The position numbers and the translations under genes were made by a program. From positions 116,234-180,233 of the forward strand of contig NZ_KE386792.1 in assembly GCF_000428725.1 (NCBI RefSeq): DNA of 64,000 bases, read 5' to 3'. The stretch comes from Psychromonas aquimarina ATCC BAA-1526 (GTDB lineage: Bacteria; Pseudomonadota; Gammaproteobacteria; Enterobacterales; Psychromonadaceae). The stretch's first letter is position 1, and each line of letters begins with the position of its first letter. Positions 43,349 to 52,965 of this stretch are shown here, one piece after another. The notes beneath the pieces were generated by a model that was not told the DNA's origin, made no database searches, and saw only the letters and a list, made by a program, of their open reading frames with translations.

Positions 43349-44272
43349 GTGAAAACAATGTTCATAAAAAACGAACAAAAGAGACTGGCCTATCAGATGC
43401 TGGTATTTGACGAGGTAGTGCAGAAAGGCTCTTTTACCGCAGCAGCAAAATCACTGGGACATACCAAGTCGGCAGTCAGTCACTACATAAGTCAGCTGGA
43501 GGACGGACTAGGGGTACGCTTACTTAACCGCAGTACACGCAAACTTAACCTGACGGTTGTAGGGCTGCAGTTTGCCGAGCGCAGTCAGCAGCTGCTCGAG
43601 CTGTTAACAGATACACTGGAAGATATACAGGAACATCAGCAGGCCCCCTCCGGGCGTATCGCTATTACCGCGCCGCATGCATTCGACGGCGCTTTGGTAA
43701 CCCCCATTATTGCCCAGCTGTGCAGTGAATATCCGAACCTGCAGCCTGAACTGCTGTTTAGCGATCAGCGCCTGGATTTACTGGAGTACAAATTAGATCT
43801 TGCGGTATCAGTGGGGCAGCAGAAAGACAGCGCCTACCGCGCCGTCGCCATCGGCAGGCTGGACAGTATTCTAGTTGCCGCACCGCAGTATCTGGCCCAG
43901 ACCAGTGCGGTTACAGCTGATAATTTATGTGAAAATAAACTGGTGTTACTGCCCTGGCAGGAGAACAGCCTGCTTCATGATAAACAGGGTAAATCAATAA
44001 CCTTCAACAGTACAAAAGCCTTAAAGGTGAACACCTCAATCAGTGCCGTAAACAGTGTGAAATGTGCGCTGGGAATCGGTTTAATACCGACTATTTTTGT
44101 GCAGAGCGACCTTGACAGCGGGCAGTTACAGCGAGTATTACCGGCATTTCAGGGGGAAGTACGTGATGTTTATGCCCTGCACTCCTATCAGCAGCAGCTT
44201 CCCCCGCTTTTAAGACGTTTTATCGACAAATTAAAAACGGCATTTGCGCAAGTGAACAGCAGAAAATACTAA
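43349..44272 (+). CDS. LysR-family transcriptional regulator
   Basis: 307 residues from GTG 43349 (ATG 43358 is also possible). N-terminal winged HTH with FDEVVQKGSFTAAAKSLGHT and KSAVSHYISQLEDGLGVRLL, followed by the substrate-binding domain (about 95-300). It belongs to the CrgA/DmlR-like group by general look. It is divergent from the isochorismatase fusion with 69 bp between starts, the standard layout for a LysR regulator and its target. Confidence 0.92.
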   Translation: MKTMFIKNEQKRLAYQMLVFDEVVQKGSFTAAAKSLGHTKSAVSHYISQLEDGLGVRLLNRSTRKLNLTVVGLQFAERSQQLLELLTDTLEDIQEHQQAPSGRIAITAPHAFDGALVTPIIAQLCSEYPNLQPELLFSDQRLDLLEYKLDLAVSVGQQKDSAYRAVAIGRLDSILVAAPQYLAQTSAVTADNLCENKLVLLPWQENSLLHDKQGKSITFNSTKALKVNTSISAVNSVKCALGIGLIPTIFVQSDLDSGQLQRVLPAFQGEVRDVYALHSYQQQLPPLLRRFIDKLKTAFAQVNSRKY

Positions 44273-44302
44273 ATTCCTTGAGAGACTGAAAACAGAAATA
44301 TA

Positions 44303-44394
44303 CCTAGTTCCACAATCTGAGTGATGACGAATAGTTTTAAAACTGATGCGGCAGCTGGCCGTATGAATTCCCACGCGGAGCATGGGAACTAGTT
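44303..44394 (+). repeat. REP-like element, copy 2
   Basis: GATGCGGCAGCTGGCC, TGAATTCCCACGC and GGAGCATGGGAACTAGTTA match copy 1 at 42217-42310. It lies between the LysR gene and nhaA. Confidence 0.8.
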
Positions 44395-44505
44395 ACAGCA
44401 CACAAGTCATCAGAGGCTGCGCAGAACATGCCGGCTGGTGTTGATAATGATTATCATAATATTGAATCCTGTCCCTGTTGGTCCATACTGGAAACAGGAG
44501 TATCT

Positions 44506-45705
44506 ATGTTTGAATCAATTCGCCGCTTTGTAAAAAATGAGGCTTCCAGCGGCCTTATGTTAATAGCGGCAGCCGTACTGGCATTAGCTGCAGCTAACTC
44601 CCCCTGGCATAATATCTACGAAGTGCTTATTAATTTAAAGCTCACCGTTGCCGTTGAAGAGTTCGCCATTTCTAAACCCCTGTTGTTGTGGATAAACGAC
44701 GGCTTAATGGCAGTATTTTTCCTGCTGGTCGGCCTTGAATTAAAGCGCGAAGCCATCGAGGGTGAATTAAATACGCCTAAAAAAGTCATACTGCCTGCCC
44801 TAGGTGCGCTGGGAGGCATGATATTCCCTGCGCTGATTTATACCAGTATGAACATTCAAGATGATGTAGCCATTCAAGGCTGGGCTATCCCCACAGCCAC
44901 CGACATTGCCTTTTCTCTGGGTATCTTAATTATATTAGGTAAGTGTGTTCCTAGTTCATTAAAGATCTTTTTAGTCAGTCTGGCCCTTTTTGACGACTTG
45001 GGCGCGATCATTATTATCGCTTTATTCTATACGGAGCATCTCTCCATGGGAGCGCTTCTTATCTCATCCGCCTGCATTGTGATTTTATGGGCAATGAACA
45101 AAGGTCAGGTGATAAGCAAAGCGGCCTACCTGATGGTGGGCGTAGTGATGTGGGCTTCTTTATTACAATCCGGTGTTCATGCCACTTTAGCCGGAGTTAT
45201 ATTAGCCCTGTTTATTCCTATGCACGGCATAGACTGGGACTCTAATAAAATGCAGCCCCTGCACGAATTAGAACGGGATCTTCATGCGCCTGTAGGTCTT
45301 ATTGTTCTGCCGTTATTTGCCTTTGCTAATGCCGGCTTGTCTTTTTCACAAATAAACCTCAGCGAGGTTTTTCAAAATATTCCTCTCGGCATTATTCTCG
45401 GCTTGTTTGTCGGCAAGCAGGCCGGTGTCATGCTGACCGTCTGGCTGGGTATTAAATTTAATTTAGGGGCCATGCCGAAAAATGTCGGCTGGTCACATAT
45501 GTACGGCATTGCTGTGCTGTGCGGTGTAGGTTTTACCATGAGTTTATTTATCGGCGGCCTGGCATTTGAGCAGTCCGGTGATGACCGCATAATGCAGCAT
45601 CGCCTGGGAATTTTATTAGGCTCATTGTTATCCGCTGTGTGGGCAGTTATCTGGCTGCGCTGTTTCTGCTGCCGGGATGATAAAAATGAAGAGATTAAAA
45701 TCTAA
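44506..45705 (+). CDS. nhaA: Na+/H+ antiporter NhaA
   Basis: 399 residues from ATG 44506, which has CAGGAG 5 nt upstream; an in-frame ATG at 44428 adds 26 residues without family support. It has 12 membrane segments. The essential aspartate pair is in SLALFDDLGAIIIIALFY, and the N-terminal MFESIRRFVKNEASSGLMLI and the lid motif AIEGELNTPKKV are typical. It expels sodium in exchange for protons at alkaline pH, fitting a marine host. Monocistronic. Confidence 0.96.
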   Translation: MFESIRRFVKNEASSGLMLIAAAVLALAAANSPWHNIYEVLINLKLTVAVEEFAISKPLLLWINDGLMAVFFLLVGLELKREAIEGELNTPKKVILPALGALGGMIFPALIYTSMNIQDDVAIQGWAIPTATDIAFSLGILIILGKCVPSSLKIFLVSLALFDDLGAIIIIALFYTEHLSMGALLISSACIVILWAMNKGQVISKAAYLMVGVVMWASLLQSGVHATLAGVILALFIPMHGIDWDSNKMQPLHELERDLHAPVGLIVLPLFAFANAGLSFSQINLSEVFQNIPLGIILGLFVGKQAGVMLTVWLGIKFNLGAMPKNVGWSHMYGIAVLCGVGFTMSLFIGGLAFEQSGDDRIMQHRLGILLGSLLSAVWAVIWLRCFCCRDDKNEEIKI

Positions 45706-45831
45706 GCAGATAACTTTTTATTTTAGCAATGTCCGGATACAGCAGCAGAGCGCAGTAAAACTTGCTCTGTGTAATATGCACACTATTCTAAAGTAGACAG
45801 AAAGATGGTCGAGCGAAATGGAGAAATTATT

Positions 45832-46290
45832 ATGAACGAGAAAGATACAAATAAATCCATTGATATCTTAAATAAAATTATGGAGCTTGAGCTGGCTGGC
45901 GTTGTCCGCTATACGCATTACTCATTAATGGTTTACGGCTACAACAGAATACCCATTGTCAGCTGGATGAAAAGCAACGCGCAGGAAGGATTAACTCATG
46001 CGCACAGGGCTGGAGAGCTGGTGACGCTTTTAGGCGGCCACCCGTCGTTAAAAATCGGCGCATTACTGGAGTCAACCAAACATCACATAGGTGATATTCT
46101 GCGTGAGAGTCTGGAGCATGAAAAAACGGCACTTGCCGCCTACTATGAACTGCTTAGAATAGCCGAAAGCAGAAAGTCAGTGCTTCTCGAAGAATACGCC
46201 AGAGAAATGATTGCAGCAGAAGAGATGCACCTTGACGAAGTGAACAAGATGCTGAGAAATCCTGGAGATATTCAGGCATTTAAACCCTAG
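45832..46290 (+). CDS. Bacterioferritin-like di-iron protein
   Basis: 152 residues from ATG 45832 (GGAG upstream; ATG 45805 adds 9 residues). A four-helix ferritin-like fold: ELELAGVVRYTHYSLMVYG, AQEGLTHAHRAGELVTLLGG, LEHEKTALAAYYELL and YAREMIAAEEMHLDEVNKML carry the glutamate and E-x-x-H ligands of a di-iron centre. It resembles bacterioferritin and Dps-like storage proteins, but lacks a clear haem methionine assignment by eye. It may store iron or detoxify peroxide. Confidence 0.82.
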   Translation: MNEKDTNKSIDILNKIMELELAGVVRYTHYSLMVYGYNRIPIVSWMKSNAQEGLTHAHRAGELVTLLGGHPSLKIGALLESTKHHIGDILRESLEHEKTALAAYYELLRIAESRKSVLLEEYAREMIAAEEMHLDEVNKMLRNPGDIQAFKP

Positions 46291-46365
46291 TATGCATTCA
46301 CTGCCGAGCGGCCGGTTAGCGGAAAAATTCCATCTAAATCAAGCAGAGTAGCTTTAATCATGAGC

Positions 46366-46402
46366 CCCCTCACCCGCTGTTACTACATTAGCTGATGAGG
46401 GG
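46366..46402 (-). terminator. Weak inverted repeat downstream of zntA
   Basis: CCCCTCA and TGAGGGG 23 nt apart, between the convergent ferritin-like and zntA genes. There is no clear T run, so it is only a possible terminator. Confidence 0.3.
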
Positions 46403-46408
46403 AAGCAG

Positions 46409-48757
46409 TTACTCCTGCTTCGATTTAAACTTTAACAAACGCAGCGCATTAAGGGTAACCAGAGCGGTAGCACCGCTGTCAGCCAGCACTGCCATCCACA
46501 GACCGGTGATACCAAATAATGTGGTCACTAAAAATACGCTTTTTAACCCTAGCGCCAGAAAAATATTCTGACGGATATTGTTCAGCGTTGCTCTGGAAAG
46601 CTCAATCACCATAGGCAGTTCTGCAATCCGGTTATGAGTTAACGCAGCATCGGCTGTTTCCAGCGCGACATCCGTACCGCCGCCCATAGCGATGCCCACT
46701 GAAGCTGACTTCATCGCCGGAGCATCATTAATACCATCACCAACCATAGCCACATGGCCTTTAGTATTAGCAAGCTCCACTTCCTTAACCTTGTCTTCCG
46801 GCAGCAGACCCGCGCGGTAATCCATATTCAATTCGCCGGCGATAGCTTTAGCCGCCCTGTCATTGTCGCCGGTAAGCATCAAACTGCTAACTCCCAGCTT
46901 AGACAAAGCACTCACGGCCGCCTTAGCATCCTCACGCAGGTTATCCCGCCACGCTAACATGCCGACAGGAACCTCATCATAAAGCACGACTACCAGAGTC
47001 TTACCCTGCTCCTGCAGGGAAATAGTCTGCTCAGCCTGCATGCTGCTGAGCTGGATATGCTCAGGCAGACGATCGGCAGCGCAAAGCAGCACAGTGATAT
47101 TATCAACTTCCCCCTGTACCCCCTTGCCGACTATTGCTTCACGATGATCAGCTTCAACAACTTCAATGCCCAGCTTTTCAGCTTCCGTTACCACCGCTTT
47201 TGCCAGCGGATGAGCAGAGCCCAGCTCAACCGCGGCACTTCGAGCCAGCATCTGCTGCTGGTTAACATGCCAGGCAACGACATCAGTCAGTACAGGTTTA
47301 CCCTCGGTAAGCGTCCCCGTCTTATCAAACGCAACCTGCTGAATATTACCCAGCTGCTCCAGTGCAGCTCCGCCTTTGATCAAAGCACCGCGTTTTGCAG
47401 CGGCTGCCAGACCAGAGGTAATAGCAGCCGGAGTAGAAATCACCAGAGCACATGGACAGGCTATTAACAGCAGCGTCAGGCCTCGGTATACCCAAGTGTC
47501 CCAGGGCTGAGCAAAAAATAGAGGAGGAACAACAATCACCGCGGCTGCCAGTACCATCATCGCGGGAGTGTACCAGCGACTGAAGCGGTCTAAAAATCGT
47601 TCCAATGGCGCCTTACGTGATTCTGCTTCTTCAATCAGGTGCAGGATCCGGTCGATGGCATTAGCGCCCGGCTCAGAGGTAATTTGAATTTGAACCACAC
47701 GGTCCGCAGACAAAGAGCCCGCCATTACCTTTTCATTTTGCAGACGTTCAACAGGAACTGACTCACCGGTTAACGCACTTTCATCGAAACTGGCAGCACG
47801 GGTCAGCAGTACACCATCGGCGGGCAGGCGACCACCGGGAGCAACTTCAATAATATCACCGGGATTCAGCTGTTCGGCAGAAACAGACTGCCGCTGCCCG
47901 TCTACTATCAGAGTCGCCTCTTCAGGTACCAGGGCCATTAATGACTTGATACCGCTGCGCGCACGTCCCGATGCATAAGCCTCTAATCGTTCCCCGAGCA
48001 TAAACAACAGCAGCACCATAGCCGCTTCAGCTGTTTCACCCAGATATAACGCACCAACCGCCGCCACACTCATCAGAGTTTCGATAGCAAAAGGAGTGCC
48101 GTTTTGGGCCAGATTAATAGATTTTCGCACTATGGGGATCAGCCCCCAGAGAGCAGCCAGAGTGAATGCGACCTGGCCGTATGTTTCAGAAAAACGGCTG
48201 ACTGCAAAAGCAGCGGCCATCAACAGGGTAAGAATAATCAGGCTGGCATTTTGTTTAAGCAAAGATGCTTCGGCTTGTTGTGAATTGGATTTACGGCCCT
48301 TACTAGTCAACGTAAATCCAGTTTTTTCCGCAACCTGCTCGACCGTCTCCAGCAGCTCCGGCCCGGCAAATTCAACCACTAGTTTTTCGGTAGCAAACAA
48401 AACCTTCGCTTGTTTAATACCGCTAATCGCCTTTACTGCTTTTTCTATTTTTTGAGCGCAGCTTGGGCAGTCCATGCCCTGAATTTTCCAGCTGTAGGAA
48501 TTTTTAAACGGGATATCTGTGGTCGGTTTTTCACTGCTGTGCTCGCTGGAGCAGCAGCTGCTTTTCTTATGACAAGATGCAGAGGGTGGACTGTCGGGCT
48601 CCGAACCAGGATCATCATCCTGTTGTTCTGTTGTGCAGCAGGATTCACCCGGAGCAGCAGTACCTAGTGAGGCAGGTGCCTGAGTTTTTACATTTGGAAC
48701 CGCAGTTTGATGGCTGGGCTCTTTACATACATGGCTGTTACAGCAGTGACTAGACAT
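46409..48757 (-). CDS. zntA: Zn/Cd/Pb-exporting P1B-type ATPase ZntA
   Basis: 782 residues. A long cysteine- and histidine-rich N-terminus (residues 1-80, with CC, CCTTE, SCHKKSSCCSS) precedes one heavy-metal-associated domain with GMDCPSC (C97, C100). The membrane site CPC is at 434-436, the phosphorylated aspartate D478 is in DKTGTLTEG, and TGES, MLTGDN and GDGINDAP follow. It pumps Zn2+, Cd2+ or Pb2+ out of the cytoplasm. The extra Cys/His tail probably gives added metal sensing or delivery. It is preceded by a MerR-type promoter. Confidence 0.94.
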   Translation of the reverse strand: MSSHCCNSHVCKEPSHQTAVPNVKTQAPASLGTAAPGESCCTTEQQDDDPGSEPDSPPSASCHKKSSCCSSEHSSEKPTTDIPFKNSYSWKIQGMDCPSCAQKIEKAVKAISGIKQAKVLFATEKLVVEFAGPELLETVEQVAEKTGFTLTSKGRKSNSQQAEASLLKQNASLIILTLLMAAAFAVSRFSETYGQVAFTLAALWGLIPIVRKSINLAQNGTPFAIETLMSVAAVGALYLGETAEAAMVLLLFMLGERLEAYASGRARSGIKSLMALVPEEATLIVDGQRQSVSAEQLNPGDIIEVAPGGRLPADGVLLTRAASFDESALTGESVPVERLQNEKVMAGSLSADRVVQIQITSEPGANAIDRILHLIEEAESRKAPLERFLDRFSRWYTPAMMVLAAAVIVVPPLFFAQPWDTWVYRGLTLLLIACPCALVISTPAAITSGLAAAAKRGALIKGGAALEQLGNIQQVAFDKTGTLTEGKPVLTDVVAWHVNQQQMLARSAAVELGSAHPLAKAVVTEAEKLGIEVVEADHREAIVGKGVQGEVDNITVLLCAADRLPEHIQLSSMQAEQTISLQEQGKTLVVVLYDEVPVGMLAWRDNLREDAKAAVSALSKLGVSSLMLTGDNDRAAKAIAGELNMDYRAGLLPEDKVKEVELANTKGHVAMVGDGINDAPAMKSASVGIAMGGGTDVALETADAALTHNRIAELPMVIELSRATLNNIRQNIFLALGLKSVFLVTTLFGITGLWMAVLADSGATALVTLNALRLLKFKSKQE

Positions 48758-48806
48758 ATAAACTCCTTAATACAATTAATATGTGACAAATAAAAACAAT
48801 ATGGAA

Positions 48807-48838
48807 ATTATAAACCTTGGACTAACATCCAAGGTCAA
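48807..48838 (-). promoter_or_regulatory. MerR/ZntR-type promoter-operator of zntA
   Basis: On the minus strand a -35 TTGACC and a -10 TATAAT are separated by 20 nt, too long for normal sigma-70 spacing but typical of MerR-family targets. The spacer holds a perfect palindrome ACCTTGGA-N6-TCCAAGGT (48814-48835). This predicts activation by a ZntR-like regulator, whose gene is not in the window. Confidence 0.88.
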
Positions 48839-48900
48839 GCTTTAATTTGTACTTAATTGAGCGGCTCATTTATCAGCAGTGAAATTATTTAGTTTGAATT

Positions 48901-48967
48901 AACGTATAGTTATAACTAATTACTGCAGCTGTCCCTCTGAATTCCTGCGCAGAGCATGGGAACTAGG
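48901..48967 (+). repeat. REP-like element, copy 3 (partial)
   Basis: CTGCAGCTG, CTGAATTCC and GCAGAGCATGGGAACTAGG match the right half of copies 1 and 2; the left half is weak. Confidence 0.65.
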
Positions 48968-48995
48968 TAGAGTTAAAAACGCCCTTTTCTGCAGT

Positions 48996-49655
48996 TTATT
49001 CCTTTCCATGAAATATACGTTTTTTGTTTTTCGCATGTTGTACAGAGCCTTCTAAACGCATTAATTTACAATTAGAATTTAAAATAATCTTCGTTGGGAT
49101 GCCGTTCTGCAGGACTGCGACTCGCCAGCTGTCATTGCAGTACTCTAACTCACCTATCGCAATAATTTGGCCGTTTTTCCCGAAAATACCAACTTCATCG
49201 GACTCGCAGATATTGCCTATGGGTGTAAAGAACACAATAGTGCCTTTCTTATAACGGGTATCATAATTATCAATTTCGACGGTGACATAATCCCTAATGG
49301 TTGCCATACGCGGCATGATAATGAAAGGGTTACTAACCTTTCCCTGCGACAGCGTCTGCTTGACTTCTGAAGTAAAAATGGTGGCATCCAGGCTGTACCA
49401 TTCTTCTCCTCCATGCTCGAGGCGGTGGTGAAAGTAAGCGGGAGGCCGGTTTACCATTTGTGCAAAGCGGGAAATGAAATCGGTGTTAAGAGCAATATTT
49501 CCGCATAAATACTGGGAAAATGCCGATTGTTTCATTCCCAGCTGCTTTGCAGCCTGCGCCTGGCTGACTTTGTTCTCCTTTTTGTATAAGAACCAGCTCG
49601 ATTGAATCTTGCTCAGCACATCATCATCGTAAGCACTTTGTTTTACATTATTCAT
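48996..49655 (-). CDS. XRE/CI-like repressor with S24-type C-terminal domain
   Basis: 219 residues. An XRE helix-turn-helix (about 20-70: NKVSQAQAAKQLGMKQSAFS and QYLCGNIALN) followed by a C-terminal beta-rich domain (about 120-205, with DNYDTRYKKGTIVFFTPIG and VGIFGKNGQIIAIGEL) of the LexA/CI S24 type. The autocleavage Ser-Lys pair and Ala-Gly site are not evident, so it may be a non-cleaving regulator. It is isolated, with no phage genes nearby. Its target is unknown. Confidence 0.75.
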   Translation of the reverse strand: MNNVKQSAYDDDVLSKIQSSWFLYKKENKVSQAQAAKQLGMKQSAFSQYLCGNIALNTDFISRFAQMVNRPPAYFHHRLEHGGEEWYSLDATIFTSEVKQTLSQGKVSNPFIIMPRMATIRDYVTVEIDNYDTRYKKGTIVFFTPIGNICESDEVGIFGKNGQIIAIGELEYCNDSWRVAVLQNGIPTKIILNSNCKLMRLEGSVQHAKNKKRIFHGKE

Positions 49656-49915
49656 TGCGGTTTCTCATATTATTAAATTCACTAATAAGTGGCAGATTAT
49701 CCCGCCAAATTAATATCCTTATTATTCATAATGTTAAGTTGCAAACTCATACTTGGCCAGCATAAAAATATTACCACTAATAATATAACACCTGCAAGTC
49801 ACATAACAATTATTATTAATACTAATTTTCTAGTGTTCGCCCCCCTGCTCCAGTAGATTGGCGACCAGCTTTAGACCTGCAGGTCATTAAATACTACTTA
49901 TAAAAGGGTCATAGA

Positions 49916-51280
49916 ATGAATAAATTATCTCTTAAGCCGCTGGCGGCCGCATTAACACTTTCTTTCACTGCACCGGTATTTGCGAACTCAGGGCATCCGC
50001 TGGCAAAGTATTTAACCGCACCAGGTGCTTCTGTTACGCTGCCGGTTGAGGCCGCGAAACAGCCTTTTGACAGTGAGCTTGTACAAGCCGCCTACGACAG
50101 CTTCAGCAGCTTCCATGCGCAGATGGGAGGCGATCATACACTTTATTACCTGACTAATTTTACATCAGTTATGCGTACGGACTGGATTAACCCCCATGAC
50201 AGGCAGATTGAGCTGAAGCGTAATTTAAATGCCGATATTGGCAAAATCACCTTTAATACCGACAGCGAAGGAGAGCTGACACTGGATGAGTATCTGGCGC
50301 ATCCAACATTCCGCCACCAGGGCGTTATGATGATTCATAAGGGTGAAGTGGTATACGAAGCCTATCCCGGCATGGCGCCGACTGACGTTCATCTCTGGGC
50401 TTCGGCAGCTAAGTCTGTCACGGGTCTGATTTCGGCAATGCTGATTGAAGAAGGCCTCCTAGACCCTAAAGCACCAGCGTCCCGCTACGTTACTGAGCTG
50501 AAAGGCTCGGCATGGGATGACGTGACGGTAATGGATTTAATTAATCACACTAGCGGGCTTGATATTGAAGAAAATAACAGCAGCATCCTGGATCCAGACT
50601 CAGTGTTTGTCCGCTTTATTATGGCAACTTTCGGGACAACCCAGACCAATGTAGAAATTGAAGACTGGCGTGAAATATTAAAAGAAGTAGAGCCGCTGCC
50701 CGGAGAAAAACCGGGAGAGCGTTTCCGCTACTCTTCATTGAACACCCAGGTACTTGGTCAGGTTATCGAACAGGTTACAGGAAAACGCTGGGCTGATGTC
50801 GTAGAGGAACGTATCTGGGGTACGCTTGGGGCTCGTATGCCGCTGCTGGCACACCTTACGCCGGATGGTACGGCGCTTAACCTGGGCATCATCTCGTCAA
50901 CGCTGGAAGATTTTGCTAAATACGCAAACCTGTTTACCCCCAGCTGGCCGAAGTCAGGGCATAAGCAGCTAGTCACACCAGCCCTGCTGGAGCGTATTCG
51001 CAGCGAAGGCACAAGTGAAGCTTTTATCGGCGGTGCTAAAAACAAACAAGCATTAGGATTATTTGCAGAACAGCCCCTTAAAGGAGCCTACCAGTTCGAC
51101 TTCATTTTTGAAGACGGTGCTTTGTATAAACACGGCAATACAGGTCAGGGTATGTATGTTGATCCAGAGCGTGACTTTGCCGCCGTGTATTTTTCAGCGA
51201 CTCCTTATATTTCTCCCTATGGTGAAATCAAAGCACCGGCTTATTTCAGAAAGGCGGCTAAGCAGCTGACTGAAAAATAA
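49916..51280 (+). CDS. Exported serine hydrolase of the class C beta-lactamase fold
   Basis: 454 residues with a signal peptide (MNKLSLKPLAAALTLSFTAPVFA). The beta-lactamase/penicillin-binding fold shows S163-A-A-K166 (SxxK) in LWASAAKSVTGLISAML, a Tyr motif in RFRYSSLNTQVLGQ, and HGNTGQG in place of the KTG box. This pattern is common in esterases and D-aminopeptidase-like enzymes, not in resistance enzymes. Likely periplasmic esterase or amidase; substrate unknown. Monocistronic. Confidence 0.85.
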   Translation: MNKLSLKPLAAALTLSFTAPVFANSGHPLAKYLTAPGASVTLPVEAAKQPFDSELVQAAYDSFSSFHAQMGGDHTLYYLTNFTSVMRTDWINPHDRQIELKRNLNADIGKITFNTDSEGELTLDEYLAHPTFRHQGVMMIHKGEVVYEAYPGMAPTDVHLWASAAKSVTGLISAMLIEEGLLDPKAPASRYVTELKGSAWDDVTVMDLINHTSGLDIEENNSSILDPDSVFVRFIMATFGTTQTNVEIEDWREILKEVEPLPGEKPGERFRYSSLNTQVLGQVIEQVTGKRWADVVEERIWGTLGARMPLLAHLTPDGTALNLGIISSTLEDFAKYANLFTPSWPKSGHKQLVTPALLERIRSEGTSEAFIGGAKNKQALGLFAEQPLKGAYQFDFIFEDGALYKHGNTGQGMYVDPERDFAAVYFSATPYISPYGEIKAPAYFRKAAKQLTEK

Positions 51281-51347
51281 GTCAGGGCAGCGGAATACAA
51301 TAAATTAAAGCGAAATGATACAGGCACAACGGCCTTAGCTTTCACTA

Positions 51348-51393
51348 TTATGCGGTAGCTGGCCCAGACAGAGCGTGAGAACTTCTTACCAGA
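51348..51393 (+). repeat. REP-like element, copy 4 (decayed)
   Basis: TATGCGGTAGCTGGCCCAGA and GAGCGTGAGAACTT recall copies 1-3 with an internal deletion. The rest of the 51281-51620 gap shows nothing certain; GGGCGTTTTTTTA near 51446 could belong to a weak terminator. Confidence 0.45.
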
Positions 51394-51620
51394 GACGATG
51401 GAATGGTAATACGTATAGGAAACGTCTGACTAACAGGATTGTTGGGAGGGCGTTTTTTTACGCCGCAAGAAAATAGTACAGCAGAAGCAGCAGTTCATCA
51501 GAACACCAATTGGCCGGGATCCAGACAGTCAAAAACCGGCGGTATTTTCGGATTTATTTCAATGCCTGCAGCTGAAGAAAAATATTAACTAATTAATTAA
51601 CAAAATAAGGGCTTACTCCT

Positions 51621-52949
51621 ATGAATGAAAAACAGAAAAAATTCGGCTTATGGTCAATTGTATTACTTGGATTTAACTCCATCATTGGCTCGGGAATATT
51701 TCTCTTACCCGCTTCGCTTTATAAGTTTGCCGGTGACTGGTCCGTCGCTGTCGTGTTTATCACCGGGGCTATCGTGGCAACTATCGCGCTTTGTTTTGCA
51801 GAAGCTGCAGGATATTTCAGTAAAAACGGCGCAGCATACGTCTATACCAAAGAAGCTTTTGGAAACTTTGCCGGTTTTGAAGTCGGATTTTTGAAATGGT
51901 TTATGCAGTGTATCGCCTGGGCGGTTATGGCAGTGGCATTTAAAAACATTGTTGCTAATACGTTTGAATTTACTGATAACACATTTCTTTGTAATTCCAT
52001 TGTGGCAGGTATCATAGTATTACTTACCGCTGTCAACTTACTCGGTGTAAATGCGGCTAAAGCTGTGAATAATATTTCCACAATCGCCAAGATGCTGCCG
52101 CTGCTGTTCTTGATTGTGGTTGGAATCTGGTACATCACACCGGAAAACATCATCCCTAACTCAAACCCTAATCCGACTTACTCTCTTAATTCTGAGACTC
52201 TCGTTTCAGCGTTAATTTTAGCTTTCTACTCATTCACCGGGTTTGAAACCTTTGGTACCGCTGCCGAAGATATGGATAACCCTAAGAAGAACCTGCCCCG
52301 AGCTATCTGCTTATCTCTTGGTATCGTAATAATGTTCTATGCATTGATTATGGCTGTAACGGTCGGTATTCTTGGTGAAAGCGTTGCTGAATCAGGCACT
52401 CCACTGGCTGATGCCGCACATGTTATATCGGGTAACTTTGGTTACTGGCTGATTACTATCGGCTCTATTATTTCAATTGCAGGTATTAATACAGCAGCAT
52501 CATTCCATATTCCACGAGCACTGCTGCCGTTAGCAGATGACAAAATGGTACCCGAATTCTTCGGCCGCAAAACTAAAAATGGTGTGCCGGCTGCCGCTAT
52601 CATTGTTTCCGGCTTAGTAACTGTTCCTGTCGCTTTAAGCGGTTCATTCGCAGAACTAGCAATGCTCTCTGTTGTAGCCCGCTTCGCTCAATACATTCCA
52701 ACATGTATCAGTATCCTGATTTTCCGTAAAAGGTTTGCAGGAGACAAAGAGGCACAATCATCCTTTAAAGTGCCATTGGGCCCGGTTCTACCAGCGGCAG
52801 GAACAATAGTCTGCCTCTATCTTCTGTCTGACCAGGATCCAGTGAAGATCCTTATCGGACTTGGATTTATGGCATTAATTTCCCCGCTTTATTTTATTGC
52901 TCAAAAGAAAGCTAAGTCAGTAGAAGTTAAACAACTCGAAGCTAACTAA
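51621..52949 (+). CDS. APC-superfamily amino-acid permease
   Basis: 442 residues with about 12 membrane segments. The N-terminal signature FGLWSIVLLGFNSIIGSGIF and the later FTGFETFGTAAEDMDNPKKN fit the APC amino-acid/polyamine/antiporter family. It probably imports an amino acid or a modified derivative. The next gene, an M20 amidohydrolase, starts 16 nt later, so the pair looks like one operon for uptake and deacylation or deamidation of an amino-acid derivative. Confidence 0.87.
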   Translation: MNEKQKKFGLWSIVLLGFNSIIGSGIFLLPASLYKFAGDWSVAVVFITGAIVATIALCFAEAAGYFSKNGAAYVYTKEAFGNFAGFEVGFLKWFMQCIAWAVMAVAFKNIVANTFEFTDNTFLCNSIVAGIIVLLTAVNLLGVNAAKAVNNISTIAKMLPLLFLIVVGIWYITPENIIPNSNPNPTYSLNSETLVSALILAFYSFTGFETFGTAAEDMDNPKKNLPRAICLSLGIVIMFYALIMAVTVGILGESVAESGTPLADAAHVISGNFGYWLITIGSIISIAGINTAASFHIPRALLPLADDKMVPEFFGRKTKNGVPAAAIIVSGLVTVPVALSGSFAELAMLSVVARFAQYIPTCISILIFRKRFAGDKEAQSSFKVPLGPVLPAAGTIVCLYLLSDQDPVKILIGLGFMALISPLYFIAQKKAKSVEVKQLEAN

Positions 52950-52965
52950 TCAGAAGGTAATAATT

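Noticed and set aside
48996-49655. Prophage based on the CI-like repressor
   Set aside because: No integrase, structural or lysis genes, and no attachment-site repeats nearby.
49916-51280. Antibiotic-resistance beta-lactamase
   Set aside because: The fold is shared, but the KTG box is replaced and the motif set fits esterase or peptidase relatives.
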